From Roseibium alexandrii DFL-11 (lineage in GTDB: Bacteria; Pseudomonadota; Alphaproteobacteria; Rhizobiales; Stappiaceae), in NCBI RefSeq assembly GCF_000158095.2, contig NZ_CM011002.1:310001-374000 (forward strand): DNA of 64,000 bases, written 5' to 3'. The notes under the pieces were generated by a model. The model saw nothing but the letters and a program-made list of their open reading frames with translations. It had not been told where the DNA came from and ran no database searches. The position numbers and the translations under genes are program-made. Shown in pieces: positions 1-7,820 of the stretch (position 1 is its first letter; every line of letters begins with the position of its first letter).

Positions 1-989
1 AACCGGTTCATCATGTTCCGTCCGGCTTCCAGTCCGCCCTTGAGTTCAAACGCGATCATGGCGCCCGGTTTGGCCATCTGCTGCCTGGCAAGATCATGCT
101 GGGCGAAGCTTGTCAGCCCCGGGAAATAGACCTCGCCAACAGCCGGATGGGCTTCCAGCCACTCGGCGACCGGCTGGGCGGAGGCGCAATGACGGTCCAT
201 GCGCAGGGCAAGTGTTTTCAGGCCGCGCAGGATCAGCATGGCATTGAACGGGGCCATGACAGCGCCGGTCATGTCCTTCATGCCGACCAGGCGGATCTCC
301 TGCACCTGCTCGGCCCGCCCGGCGATCAGGCCGGCGACGACATCGCCGTGCCCGCCGAGATATTTGGTGGCCGAATGCAGCACCAGATCGGCGCCGAGCT
401 CGATCGGGCGGGTGAGGTAGGGGGTCGCATAGGTGTTGTCGACAACCACGGTGGCACCGGCCTCATGGGCGATCTTGGAGACCGCGGCAATATCCACGAG
501 CCGCATGTTCGGATTTGCCGGGGTTTCGAAATAGACGACGCGTGTCTTGCCGCTGATGACCGGGATCAGGTTGTCCGGTTCGGTCAAGTCCACATGGGTG
601 ACCGTGATGCCGAATTTCGACAGGCCATGATGCATATAGGCGAAGGTGCAGCCATAGAGCGTCTTGTCGACGATGATCTCGTCACCCGGCGACAACAGTG
701 TCCAAAGAGCGGCTGTGATCGAGCCCATGCCGGAGGCAAGCGCCAGCCCGGCTTCCGCGCCTTCCAGCAATGCAATGCGGCGCTCCAGAAGGTCCAGTGT
801 GGGGTTGGAAATGCGCGAATAGATATGACCGGCGCGCTCGCCTGCAAACATCTCGCCGCCCGCTTCCGCGCTCTCAAACGCGAAGGTCGAGGTCAGGTGG
901 AGCGGCGGGGTCAGTGCACCCTCGTTTTGCAGCGGATCATAGGCGTGGTGGATGGCGCGGGTGGCAAAGCCCTTGAGATGATCGGTCAT
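1..989 (-). CDS. megL: Methionine gamma-lyase (C-terminus beyond window)
   Basis: PLP-dependent enzyme of the Cys/Met metabolism family, which splits methionine into methanethiol, 2-oxobutyrate and ammonia in the cytoplasm. The 329 visible residues show YSR at 57-59, the LYGCTFA stretch with Cys114 (the cysteine that marks methionine gamma-lyases against cystathionine lyases), Asp184 and the PLP lysine Lys209 in SATKYLGG. The start ATG (MTDHLKGFATR) is the usual family start. The gene runs off the left edge, so roughly the last 70 residues are missing. It is divergent from an Lrp-type regulator that probably controls it, as in known mdeA/mdeR pairs. The family is certain; the exact substrate is inferred from the Cys114 motif. 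Confidence 0.9.
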   Translation of the reverse strand, partial: MTDHLKGFATRAIHHAYDPLQNEGALTPPLHLTSTFAFESAEAGGEMFAGERAGHIYSRISNPTLDLLERRIALLEGAEAGLALASGMGSITAALWTLLSPGDEIIVDKTLYGCTFAYMHHGLSKFGITVTHVDLTEPDNLIPVISGKTRVVYFETPANPNMRLVDIAAVSKIAHEAGATVVVDNTYATPYLTRPIELGADLVLHSATKYLGGHGDVVAGLIAGRAEQVQEIRLVGMKDMTGAVMAPFNAMLILRGLKTLALRMDRHCASAQPVAEWLEAHPAVGEVYFPGLTSFAQHDLARQQMAKPGAMIAFELKGGLEAGRNMMNR

Positions 990-1031
990 GAAAGTCCCCT
1001 CGTTGAATTGGAGACATGATGGGCCGAGGGC

Positions 1032-1060
1032 GATGGCAATTGATTTCAAAATATGCCATC
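1032..1060. promoter_or_regulatory. Inverted repeat in the megL/lrp divergent promoter region
   Basis: GATGGCA at 1032-1038 is mirrored by TGCCATC at 1054-1060 with a 15-base spacer, in the 113-base gap between two divergent genes. This is a plausible binding site for the adjacent Lrp-type regulator. No binding evidence is available from the sequence. Confidence 0.4.
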
Positions 1061-1102
1061 AGGGGATTAGTTATTGGCATAATCTGCTAACAGGGCTTCG
1101 AT

Positions 1103-1561
1103 ATGGACGCCAAAGACCGTCAAATCATCCGTGCACTGCAACAAAATGGCCGCATGACAAACCAGGAACTCGCCGCCAAGGTGAACCTGTCTCCGTCGCC
1201 GTGTTTGCGCCGGGTGAAGATCCTGGAGGCGGGCGGGGCGATCAAGGGCTATACGGCCGAGGTCGACCCGAAGGCTTACGGCCTGCCGGTGACCGTCTTC
1301 GTGCGCATCCGGCTGGAGCGGCACAATGCCGATGACGTCCAGCATTTCGAAAGCCGGGTGCAGGCGATGGACGAGGTTCTGGAATGTGTCGTGATGACGG
1401 GGGCAACCGACTATCAACTGCGGGTCGTCGTCTCCGGGCTTGATGCTTATGAGGATTTTATCCGCCACCGCATCCACCCCATCGGTTGCATCGCCTCGAT
1501 CGATTCCAGCTTCGTCTATGGTTTTGTCAAGAAAACGGGCGTCTTTCCGCGGGTGGATTGA
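1103..1561 (+). CDS. Lrp/AsnC family transcriptional regulator
   Basis: A DNA-binding regulator of 152 residues, the standard Lrp/AsnC length. The N-terminal winged HTH spans about residues 1-55 (MDAKDRQIIRALQQNGRMTN, then LSPSPCLRRVKILE as the recognition part). A RAM/AsnC ligand-sensing domain follows at about 65-145. It is divergent from methionine gamma-lyase with a short shared promoter region, so it most likely senses an amino acid such as methionine and controls that gene, as MdeR does in Pseudomonas. The role is inferred from position. It converges with the pfp gene downstream. Confidence 0.9.
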   Translation: MDAKDRQIIRALQQNGRMTNQELAAKVNLSPSPCLRRVKILEAGGAIKGYTAEVDPKAYGLPVTVFVRIRLERHNADDVQHFESRVQAMDEVLECVVMTGATDYQLRVVVSGLDAYEDFIRHRIHPIGCIASIDSSFVYGFVKKTGVFPRVD

Positions 1562-1646
1562 TTTCAGAAAACTTAAAACAAAAATCGCCGCTTGTTCCCG
1601 TCTCCTCCTACAAGGGGGAGAGGGGCGCAACGCGCTCAGTCGCCCT

Positions 1647-2867
1647 TTAAGACCCGGCCGCCAGGATTTTCGGTACCTTGTTGGGGCGCAGGCGGTGGGC
1701 GTCGGGCATGCCGGAGCCGAGAAGCGGGCGCAGGTACATGCGGAATTCATCGGTGACATCATTCCCGGCGGCGGAGATGAACGCATCGGGCATGGTGCGG
1801 GTTTTTCCGGCAACCGCTTCCAGCGGCACCAGCTCATAGTCGACCGAATAGTGGCCGGTGCGCTTGATGGTCACCGAGCCGTCGCGGTCGCCGAACATGC
1901 CGTATTGCACCGCCTTTTCGCCGACTTCGCGGGCCTCATGCTGGTCGACATCGGAGACACAGCCGACAAAACTGCGCTGGATATAGCCGAGCGTGTCGCC
2001 CCGGACCCGCGTGACGTTGAGCGCATCCTTGACCTTTTGCGTCAAAAGATCGGCGAGCGCACCGCTTCCCGACAGTTGCACATTGCCATGCGCGTCGCGT
2101 TCGATCTCCTGGGAAAGCTTGGAGATGATCGGCTCGCCCGAAGCATCATGGATGCCTTCGCTGACCGCAACAACGCAGCGGCCAAGGCGGTTGTAGACCT
2201 CGCGGACGTCCTGAATGAACTGATCGATGTCGAAGGTGCGTTCCGGCATATAGATGAGATGCGGCCCATCGTCGGAGAATTTCTTGCCCAAAGCCGAGGC
2301 GGCGGTCAAAAACCCGGCATGGCGGCCCATGACCACCCCGATATAGATGCCGGGCAGGGCGGCATTGTCGAGATTGATGCCCATGAACGCCTGGGACACG
2401 TAGCGCGCAGCGGATGGAAAGCCCGGCGTGTGGTCGTTCTCGACCAGGTCGTTGTCGATGGTTTTCGGAATGTGGATGCAGCGCAGATCGTAGCCGGCCT
2501 TGCGGGCTTCATCGTTGACGATGCGCACGGTGTCTGAGGAATCATTGCCGCCGGTATAAAAGAAATAGCCGATCTCATGGGCACGCAGGACCTTGAAGAT
2601 CTCCTGGCAGTATTTCAGGTCCGGCTTGTCGCGGGTCGAGCCGAGCGCGGAGGACGGGGTGTTGGCGACCATCTCCAGATTGTGGGTGGTCTCCTGGGTG
2701 AGATCATAAAAATCCTCGTCCAGGATGCCGCGCACGCCGTGAACCGCGCCATAGATCAGCTCCACGCTGCGGAACTTGCGGCTTTCCAGCACCGCCCCGA
2801 CCATGGATTGATTGATAACCGCGGTCGGCCCGCCCCCTTGCGCGACCAGCACCTTGCCGTGAAACAT
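1647..2867 (-). CDS. pfp: Pyrophosphate--fructose 6-phosphate 1-phosphotransferase
   Basis: Reversible PPi-dependent phosphofructokinase of glycolysis/gluconeogenesis, cytoplasmic, 406 residues. The phosphate-binding GGGPTAVIN is at 11-19, GGNDSSDT at 106-113, the catalytic PKTIDND at 134-140 and MGRHAGFL near 183. The lysine in PKTIDND, where ATP-dependent enzymes have glycine, marks the pyrophosphate-using type. The start ATG gives MFHGKVLVAQ, leading straight into the first beta strand. It is a single gene with no close partner on its strand; GAPDH lies about 2.6 kb away beyond the AT-rich insert. Many alphaproteobacteria use this enzyme in place of ATP-PFK. Confidence 0.93.
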   Translation of the reverse strand: MFHGKVLVAQGGGPTAVINQSMVGAVLESRKFRSVELIYGAVHGVRGILDEDFYDLTQETTHNLEMVANTPSSALGSTRDKPDLKYCQEIFKVLRAHEIGYFFYTGGNDSSDTVRIVNDEARKAGYDLRCIHIPKTIDNDLVENDHTPGFPSAARYVSQAFMGINLDNAALPGIYIGVVMGRHAGFLTAASALGKKFSDDGPHLIYMPERTFDIDQFIQDVREVYNRLGRCVVAVSEGIHDASGEPIISKLSQEIERDAHGNVQLSGSGALADLLTQKVKDALNVTRVRGDTLGYIQRSFVGCVSDVDQHEAREVGEKAVQYGMFGDRDGSVTIKRTGHYSVDYELVPLEAVAGKTRTMPDAFISAAGNDVTDEFRMYLRPLLGSGMPDAHRLRPNKVPKILAAGS

Positions 2868-3282
2868 CGAGATGTCCTTTTGTTCTTTTCAGGGCCCTAA
2901 TTGGCATTTTTGGTGGGGAGCGGACAAGGGATTTGTTGGGGCGGGGAGGAGGAGAGGGACGGATTCGCGACTCTTAATCGAAGGTACGAAGCTTCGGATC
3001 CAATTGCTCGAAGCCGTCAATTTTTGAAGCAACACGAAACATAGATAAGGTTGGGGCGCGGTAATTTTCTGCAGGAGGCACGTGTGTCAGCCGAGTGGAC
3101 GAAGCAACTATAGACCGATTTTCCGGAAACCTTGTATACCGGCGCAAACAGATAATTAGTCTGTTTATAGATACCATAACTTTCGTTTCTGAGTCTTCCT
3201 TTTGTATTACGGTTTCTTTAGGATCTCCTGGCGGATTGATATTTTAAGTGTAAAAATCAGTAATTCCCTAGAAAGTAGAGTA
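2868..3282. other. AT-rich intergenic stretch, left border of the low-GC insert
   Basis: There is no convincing gene here. From about 2960 onward the base composition drops and stop codons occur in most frames. A 67-codon reading frame on the minus strand (2974-3177) resembles no family I know and has no clear ribosome site. The stretch probably holds the promoter of the downstream pair and the junction of the insert. Confidence 0.5.
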
Positions 3283-3356
3283 ATGAGCATAAAAGATATC
3301 CAACCTGGAGATCCAGTTCCCGTAAGGACGCGACGAAAAAAAACTGGTGGGAGCCA

Positions 3357-4355
3357 ATGTTCTCGTCCGAAAATCACGACGATTTTTTGGTTGGTGACTG
3401 GGAGTTCACCAATAATAAGGGACCTTGTCGAGTTCTATATCGCTCACAGGATATAGAACAAAAGAATTTCCTTAAAATAGAGAACATAAACTTCGAGGAT
3501 TGCGACTTTCAAGGTGTATTTACAACTCCTATAATCTTTAAAAACTGCTCATTTGAAAGGTGCGATTTTGGCCTTTGCACGTTCAAAAGAGCGAAGTTTA
3601 CAGGCTGTGATTTCACTGAGACGTCGTTTTCTCAGTGTAAATTGGAAAACTGCGAGTTTAGAGAGTGTCAATACACCCGAATATCGTTTTCAGGGAATGA
3701 GACCCAGCTACCGCAAACTCTTATTACGGAACCGGAAAAATTTATTTTTGGGGGTGAGGCAGCAATAAGAAACCTTCCTGAAGGTAAGTCCCCTATAGTT
3801 CAGAAGTTAAGGTTTGAAGAAACACGCTCTACCCTTTCCCGAAGTATACTTGCGAATCTACAATCTGAAGGTTCTGAAGACACATTCTATTCAGTAGTGC
3901 GGACCGCTTCTATTTGCGAGGACCGTGCACGTGTTGCAAAAGGAGCTTATCGTATCCATAAATCAGGGTTGCCGTTTCCGCTTCGAAGAATTTTGCCCTG
4001 GATTTGGAATACTGCTGCTGGATTAATACAATGCGTTTCTGCATTGTTAAGTTTAGCGATATTGCTGGTAATGGGTTGGCTCAATGGATGGGGGGGCAAC
4101 TTAGTTCGGGTTCTTTTGGTTGGCGTCGTAATGGTGACTGCCATAGCTTACCGGATGAGTTACAAATTCAAGCTCCCATATGGTGAAGCACTCATCAAAA
4201 CAACTGAGGTTTTCCTCCTCTTTGGGTATACCGATCATTCTGGAAGGAATTCGCAGGATCCTATGCTAATCTTTACGACGGCGTTATGCGGTCTATTCTG
4301 GTTTGCGCTGGCGATACCCACAGTAGTGAATAGGCTTACAAGAACCCGCGGATGA
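3357..4355 (+). CDS. Pentapeptide-repeat protein with C-terminal channel-like membrane domain
   Basis: No known named gene. Residues about 38-112 are a run of pentapeptide repeats with the central F/L pattern (NFEDCDF, NCSFERCDF, GCDFTETSF, NCEFRECQY), which predicts a right-handed beta helix rich in cysteine. A charged linker follows, then hydrophobic segments near 221-241, 250-265 and 300-322. Between the last two is a loop with EALIKTTEVFLLFGYTDHSG, which loosely recalls the pore helix and filter of two-TM ion channels; that resemblance is inference. The ATG has GGGAG five bases upstream. An alternative ATG at 3283 in another frame would join this protein if an A8 tract at 3336-3343 gained one base. 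The gene overlaps the next by four bases and lies in AT-rich DNA, suggesting transfer. Confidence 0.75.
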   Translation: MFSSENHDDFLVGDWEFTNNKGPCRVLYRSQDIEQKNFLKIENINFEDCDFQGVFTTPIIFKNCSFERCDFGLCTFKRAKFTGCDFTETSFSQCKLENCEFRECQYTRISFSGNETQLPQTLITEPEKFIFGGEAAIRNLPEGKSPIVQKLRFEETRSTLSRSILANLQSEGSEDTFYSVVRTASICEDRARVAKGAYRIHKSGLPFPLRRILPWIWNTAAGLIQCVSALLSLAILLVMGWLNGWGGNLVRVLLVGVVMVTAIAYRMSYKFKLPYGEALIKTTEVFLLFGYTDHSGRNSQDPMLIFTTALCGLFWFALAIPTVVNRLTRTRG

Positions 4356-5035
4356 TTGATGCTTTGATGTTATATGGCAGTGCTGCTAGACGCGATACTG
4401 ATGAAAACTCAGATATTGATCTTCTGGCAGTTTGCAACACAGATCTGCCCTATTCGCACAAGGTGAATGGGATCGAAATCCAGTTTATGAACGCCGATAA
4501 ACTAATTGAAATGGGTCAATCCGGAAATCTTTTCGCTATGCATCTAGCATACGAAGGGCAAGTCATTTTTGATTTTTCTGGTCATTTTTCGCGTCTAAAA
4601 GACTCCGCTGTACCTAAGAAGTCTTACTCCGAGGAACGAAAGAAGGCTCTCGATCTTGGATGGTTTCTCCATGACTTTGGTGAGGAGTATGATCCCGCGC
4701 TTGTGAATAAGAGAATTGCTTGGTGTGTGCGGACAGTCGTGATTTCGCTATTGGCAGAAAAAGGCGAGATTGCTTTTTCGCCAGCAGTTCTTGCAGAACG
4801 ATTTCCCCTCTACGAAGTGCCGTTTTTAATCGGACTGCGTCGTTCCAATTTGCAGTCGCACGCGAGAATGATCCGTTTGAACTCATTTTTGATGGGGTTC
4901 TGTGCCATGCGTCCCGATGCAAGCAGTCCAACAGAGTTTCTAGATTACTTTAACGAAACACAGAACGAGGTGGCTGTTGGGACATACCGGCAGCTTGTAA
5001 AGAAAGCCGAAGATAGCTTTGGCGTTTACTGTTAA
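4352..5035 (+). CDS. Minimal nucleotidyltransferase (Pol-beta-like superfamily)
   Basis: Protein of 227 residues whose N-terminus carries the nucleotidyltransferase signature: Gly9-Ser10 in YGSAARRDTDENS, then Asp21 and Asp23 in SDIDLL as metal ligands. Glu42 or Gln44 in GIEIQFM sits near where a third carboxylate is expected, so catalysis is likely but not certain. The C-terminal half (about 90-220) looks helical. Its ATG overlaps the stop of the pentapeptide membrane protein (ATGA), so the two are surely co-translated. Such enzymes modify tRNA, proteins or drugs, make nucleotide messengers, or act in toxin-antitoxin and defence systems; the sequence alone does not decide. Low G+C like its partner. 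Confidence 0.8.
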   Translation: MIDALMLYGSAARRDTDENSDIDLLAVCNTDLPYSHKVNGIEIQFMNADKLIEMGQSGNLFAMHLAYEGQVIFDFSGHFSRLKDSAVPKKSYSEERKKALDLGWFLHDFGEEYDPALVNKRIAWCVRTVVISLLAEKGEIAFSPAVLAERFPLYEVPFLIGLRRSNLQSHARMIRLNSFLMGFCAMRPDASSPTEFLDYFNETQNEVAVGTYRQLVKKAEDSFGVYC

Positions 5036-5438
5036 ATGCTAAACCTTTGATTAATTCTACGAGGCTGTTTTAAATGCCAAGGAAAGTGATTTCGTAAATT
5101 TTTGTTCGCAACGTGGAAGGTTTAAGTGATTGAAATAGCTGCTTGTTCATTATGCGCCAACAGTGAAAGAGCTTCAAACGTGTCTTCGAAGACAGCGCAA
5201 CGCTATTGATGTTTTAGAATGGCCCGTTCCAGTGAATTTGATTGGTGCGAATGTCTGTTTGGCAAATTTGTTTGTCCTTCAGCCCACAGTCTCCCGTGGC
5301 CACCTCTATTTCGTTCTGGCCAGCGCTCAACAAGGCCGTTTTTGCCTGGGTTTTTGTGCTGCCGGACCAAAAAAAGGGGCAGAAAACTGCCCCTTTCTCA
5401 CTCATCCCAATTAAGTCTCAGCCCAAGTCCCGGAAAAC
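5036..5438. other. Gene-free right flank of the AT-rich insert
   Basis: No supported gene. Composition is AT-rich up to about 5330 and then returns to the chromosomal average. Short open frames here (for example 5163-5414) run through the GAPDH terminator and have no family resemblance. The only clear element is that terminator near the right end. Confidence 0.5.
5369..5396 (-). terminator. Rho-independent terminator of the GAPDH gene
   Basis: A 7-bp stem GGGGCAG/CTGCCCC with an AAAA loop lies at 5376-5393. Read on the minus strand it is followed by seven T residues. It is placed 43 bases after the GAPDH stop codon. Confidence 0.88.
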
Positions 5439-6872
5439 TCACGCCGGGACGGAGGGGTATTTCATACCGGCGACTTCCTGCATCAGGCGGATGACCTGGG
5501 TGCTGTAGCCGGCTTCATTGTCGTACCAGACATAAAGCACCAGGCGGTCGCCATCGACGATGGTGGCCTGGCTGTCGACGACACCGGCGTGGATGGAGCC
5601 GACGAGATCGGAGGAGACCAGCTCGGTGGACGCCGTGTAGTCGATCTGGTCCTGCAGCGGCGACTGGATCGACACCTGGCGCAGGTAGTCGTTCATTTCC
5701 TCAGCTGATGTCTCGCGCTTGAGGTTCAGGTTGAGGATCGCCATGGAGACGTTCGGGATCGGCACGCGGACGGCGTTGCCGGTCAGTTTGCCCTTCATTT
5801 CCGGCAAACACTTGGCCACCGCGCTGGCGGCGCCCGTGCTGGTCAAAACCATGTTGAGAGGAGCGGCGCGGCCGCGGCGGTCGCCCTTGTGGTAGTTGTC
5901 GATCAGGTTCTGGTCGTTGGTGAAGGCGTGGATGGTTTCAACGTGGCCGTTTTCGATGCCGAACTCGTCGTTGATGACCTTCAGGACCGGCGTGATCGCA
6001 TTGGTGGTGCAGGACGCCGCGCTCAGGATGTCGTCGTCCGGGGTGATGTCGCCCTGGTTGACGCCGTAAACGACGTTCTTGATGTTGCCCTTGCCCGGTG
6101 CGGTCAGGATCACTTTTGCGGCGCCCGGGCACTTCAGATGCTGGCCGAGGCCGTCCTCGTCGCGCCACATGCCGGTGTTGTCGACCACCAGCGCATTCTT
6201 GATGCCGTATTTGGTATAGTCGACTTCCGCCGGAGAATTGGCGTAGATCACCTGAATGTAGTTGCCGTTGGCGATGATGGCGTTCTTGTCTTCATCAACC
6301 GTGATCGAGCCGCTGAAGGCGCCGTGAACGGAATCGCGGCGCAGCAGGCTGGAGCGTTTTTTCAGATCGCCTTCCTTGCCGCCGCGCACGACGATGGCGC
6401 GCAGGCGCATCTTGTTGCCGGCCCCGACGCGTTCGATCATCATCCGGGCCAGCAGGCGTCCAATGCGGCCGAAACCGTAAAGAACAACGTCCTGCGGTTC
6501 CTGCAGGATGGAGGTCTTGCCGGTGTTGATGCTGGCGAGCTGCTCCTCAACCAGGGTCTTGGCATCGCCGCCTGTTTCCATGAAGCGGTGGCACAGCTTG
6601 CCGAGATCAACGCGGGAGGCGGCTAGATCCATTTCCAGCATCGCCTTGACGATCTCAAGGCTCTTGGCAACGTCCAACTCCTGGCCGGTGATCTGTAGGG
6701 CGTAGCGGTGGGCCTTGATGATCTCGATGGCGGAGTTGTTCAGGAGCCGGCGGCCGAAAATCCGGATGTTGATGCCGTAGTCGCGGTAAAGGTGGCCAAC
6801 CAGCGGGATCATCTGCTCGGCAGCGGACTGTTGTTCCTTCCAGTTATCGAAGTGATTATCCATAGCCGCCAT
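5439..6872 (-). CDS. Glyceraldehyde-3-phosphate dehydrogenase, long form
   Basis: NAD(P)-dependent enzyme of glycolysis/gluconeogenesis, converting glyceraldehyde 3-phosphate and phosphate to 1,3-bisphosphoglycerate. At 477 residues it is about 140 longer than classical GAPDH; the extra part is an N-terminal helical region (1-125) seen in the long GapB-like branch of Pseudomonas and Vibrio. The Rossmann motif GFGRIGR is at 133-139 and the catalytic Cys288 in SAASCTTNA. The ATG chosen (MAAMDNHFDN) has AAGGGAG nine bases upstream; a TTG nine bases earlier is possible but too close to that site. Single gene with its own terminator. The branch suggests a gluconeogenic role, which is inference. 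Confidence 0.9.
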   Translation of the reverse strand: MAAMDNHFDNWKEQQSAAEQMIPLVGHLYRDYGINIRIFGRRLLNNSAIEIIKAHRYALQITGQELDVAKSLEIVKAMLEMDLAASRVDLGKLCHRFMETGGDAKTLVEEQLASINTGKTSILQEPQDVVLYGFGRIGRLLARMMIERVGAGNKMRLRAIVVRGGKEGDLKKRSSLLRRDSVHGAFSGSITVDEDKNAIIANGNYIQVIYANSPAEVDYTKYGIKNALVVDNTGMWRDEDGLGQHLKCPGAAKVILTAPGKGNIKNVVYGVNQGDITPDDDILSAASCTTNAITPVLKVINDEFGIENGHVETIHAFTNDQNLIDNYHKGDRRGRAAPLNMVLTSTGAASAVAKCLPEMKGKLTGNAVRVPIPNVSMAILNLNLKRETSAEEMNDYLRQVSIQSPLQDQIDYTASTELVSSDLVGSIHAGVVDSQATIVDGDRLVLYVWYDNEAGYSTQVIRLMQEVAGMKYPSVPA

Positions 6873-7039
6873 GCCGACCAACTCCCTTTGGGTGATTAAC
6901 GCACAATGATTGGCGGGTTTTCCCGCCTGCGCGTGCGGTGTATCGCTAGACCAAACGCAATGTCCAGACCCACTTTTTGTTTAATCGATTAGATATTTAG
7001 GAGCTGGTGCTGGTGCCGCAAAAAACGTCTTCAAATAGA

Positions 7040-7062
7040 AAAAGGGGCGGAAAACCGCCCCT
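7040..7062 (-). terminator. Rho-independent terminator after grxD
   Basis: Stem GGGGCGG/CCGCCCC with an AAAA loop, followed on the minus strand by TTTTT. It sits 29 bases past the glutaredoxin stop and is nearly a copy of the GAPDH terminator. Confidence 0.87.
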
Positions 7063-7090
7063 TGAAAAACCGTCTGATTGAAGCTGCCGG

Positions 7091-7423
7091 TCAGGCGCTT
7101 TGAGCGGTCTGAACGCCCTTGTCGGTCATCAGGCCCTGAAGTTCCTGGTTCTGGAACATCTCGCGGATGATGTCGCAGCCACCGACGAACTCACCCTTGA
7201 CATAAAGCTGCGGGATGGTCGGCCAGTTGGTGAATTCCTTGATGCCGTTGCGAAGCTCGTCATCTTCCAGAACGTTGATGCCTTTGTATGGCGCGCCGAC
7301 ATAGTCGAGGATCTGAACGACCTGACCGGAGAACCCGCACTGCGGGAAATTCGGTGTGCCCTTCATGAACAGCACAACGTCGTTGGTGTCGACTTCGTTC
7401 TTGATCCACTCTTGGATGCTCAT
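7091..7423 (-). CDS. grxD: Monothiol glutaredoxin, Grx4 family
   Basis: Cytoplasmic glutaredoxin of 110 residues that binds and transfers [2Fe-2S] clusters with glutathione and partners with BolA proteins. The monothiol active site CGFS begins at Cys29 (PNFPQCGFSGQ). Other family marks are the WPTIPQLYVKGEFVGGCDI stretch that binds glutathione and the conserved lysine in FMKGTP. A BolA gene lies immediately upstream on the same strand, the classical Grx4-BolA pair in iron homeostasis. Length and start are standard. Confidence 0.95.
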   Translation of the reverse strand: MSIQEWIKNEVDTNDVVLFMKGTPNFPQCGFSGQVVQILDYVGAPYKGINVLEDDELRNGIKEFTNWPTIPQLYVKGEFVGGCDIIREMFQNQELQGLMTDKGVQTAQSA

Positions 7424-7542
7424 TTCACTTGTCCTTGTCTGTCTGTCTGCCTGCAGCGGGCGGCTAACCTAATGATGCCGAATAATGCGTGATAATACGT
7501 ATATGGGCAATCACCAGGTCAAATGCACGGGCAAAGTTCGGT

Positions 7543-7776
7543 TCAGTCCGGAGCCTTGGTCTGGAGCGCCAGAGCGTGGAGAGCCCCACCCATGTTGCCC
7601 TTGAGCGCCTCATAAACCATCTGGTGCTGCTGGACACGGCTTTTGCCTCGGAAGGATTCTGAGACGACATTCGCCGCGTAATGGTCACCATCGCCAGCCA
7701 AATCCCGGATCTCCACCTGAGCGTCGGGCAGTGCCTCCTTGATCAGGGTTTCAATCTCATTTGCGTTCATTGGCAT
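7543..7776 (-). CDS. BolA family protein
   Basis: Protein of 77 residues with the BolA fold: N-terminal MPMNANEIETLIKEALPDAQVEIRDL, then DGDHYAANVVSESFRGKSRVQQHQMVYEAL, in which the His of GDHYA and that of QHQMVY are the likely cluster ligands shared with glutaredoxin. It lies 119 bases upstream of grxD on the same strand and about 45 bases downstream of purL, so it may be read with either. BolA-Grx4 complexes sense or traffic iron-sulfur clusters; the role is inferred from the family. Confidence 0.93.
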   Translation of the reverse strand: MPMNANEIETLIKEALPDAQVEIRDLAGDGDHYAANVVSESFRGKSRVQQHQMVYEALKGNMGGALHALALQTKAPD

Positions 7777-7820
7777 TTTAAGTGCGCCCCTTCATTGCCT
7801 GTTTCCCCCTCATGGCCGAC

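Noticed and set aside
96..1019. Plus-strand open frame of 307 codons antisense to methionine gamma-lyase
   Set aside because: The minus strand encodes a clear enzyme with all catalytic motifs; the plus reading has no family features and is typical of G+C-rich shadows.
1440..2537. Long plus-strand open frame across lrp end and pfp
   Set aside because: It overlaps two confident genes in other frames and shows no recognisable domain.
2974..3177. 67-codon minus-strand frame in the AT-rich border
   Set aside because: No ribosome site or resemblance to any family; it may be chance.
5163..5414. Open frame in the gap right of the nucleotidyltransferase
   Set aside because: It runs through the GAPDH terminator, has no clear ribosome site and no family resemblance.
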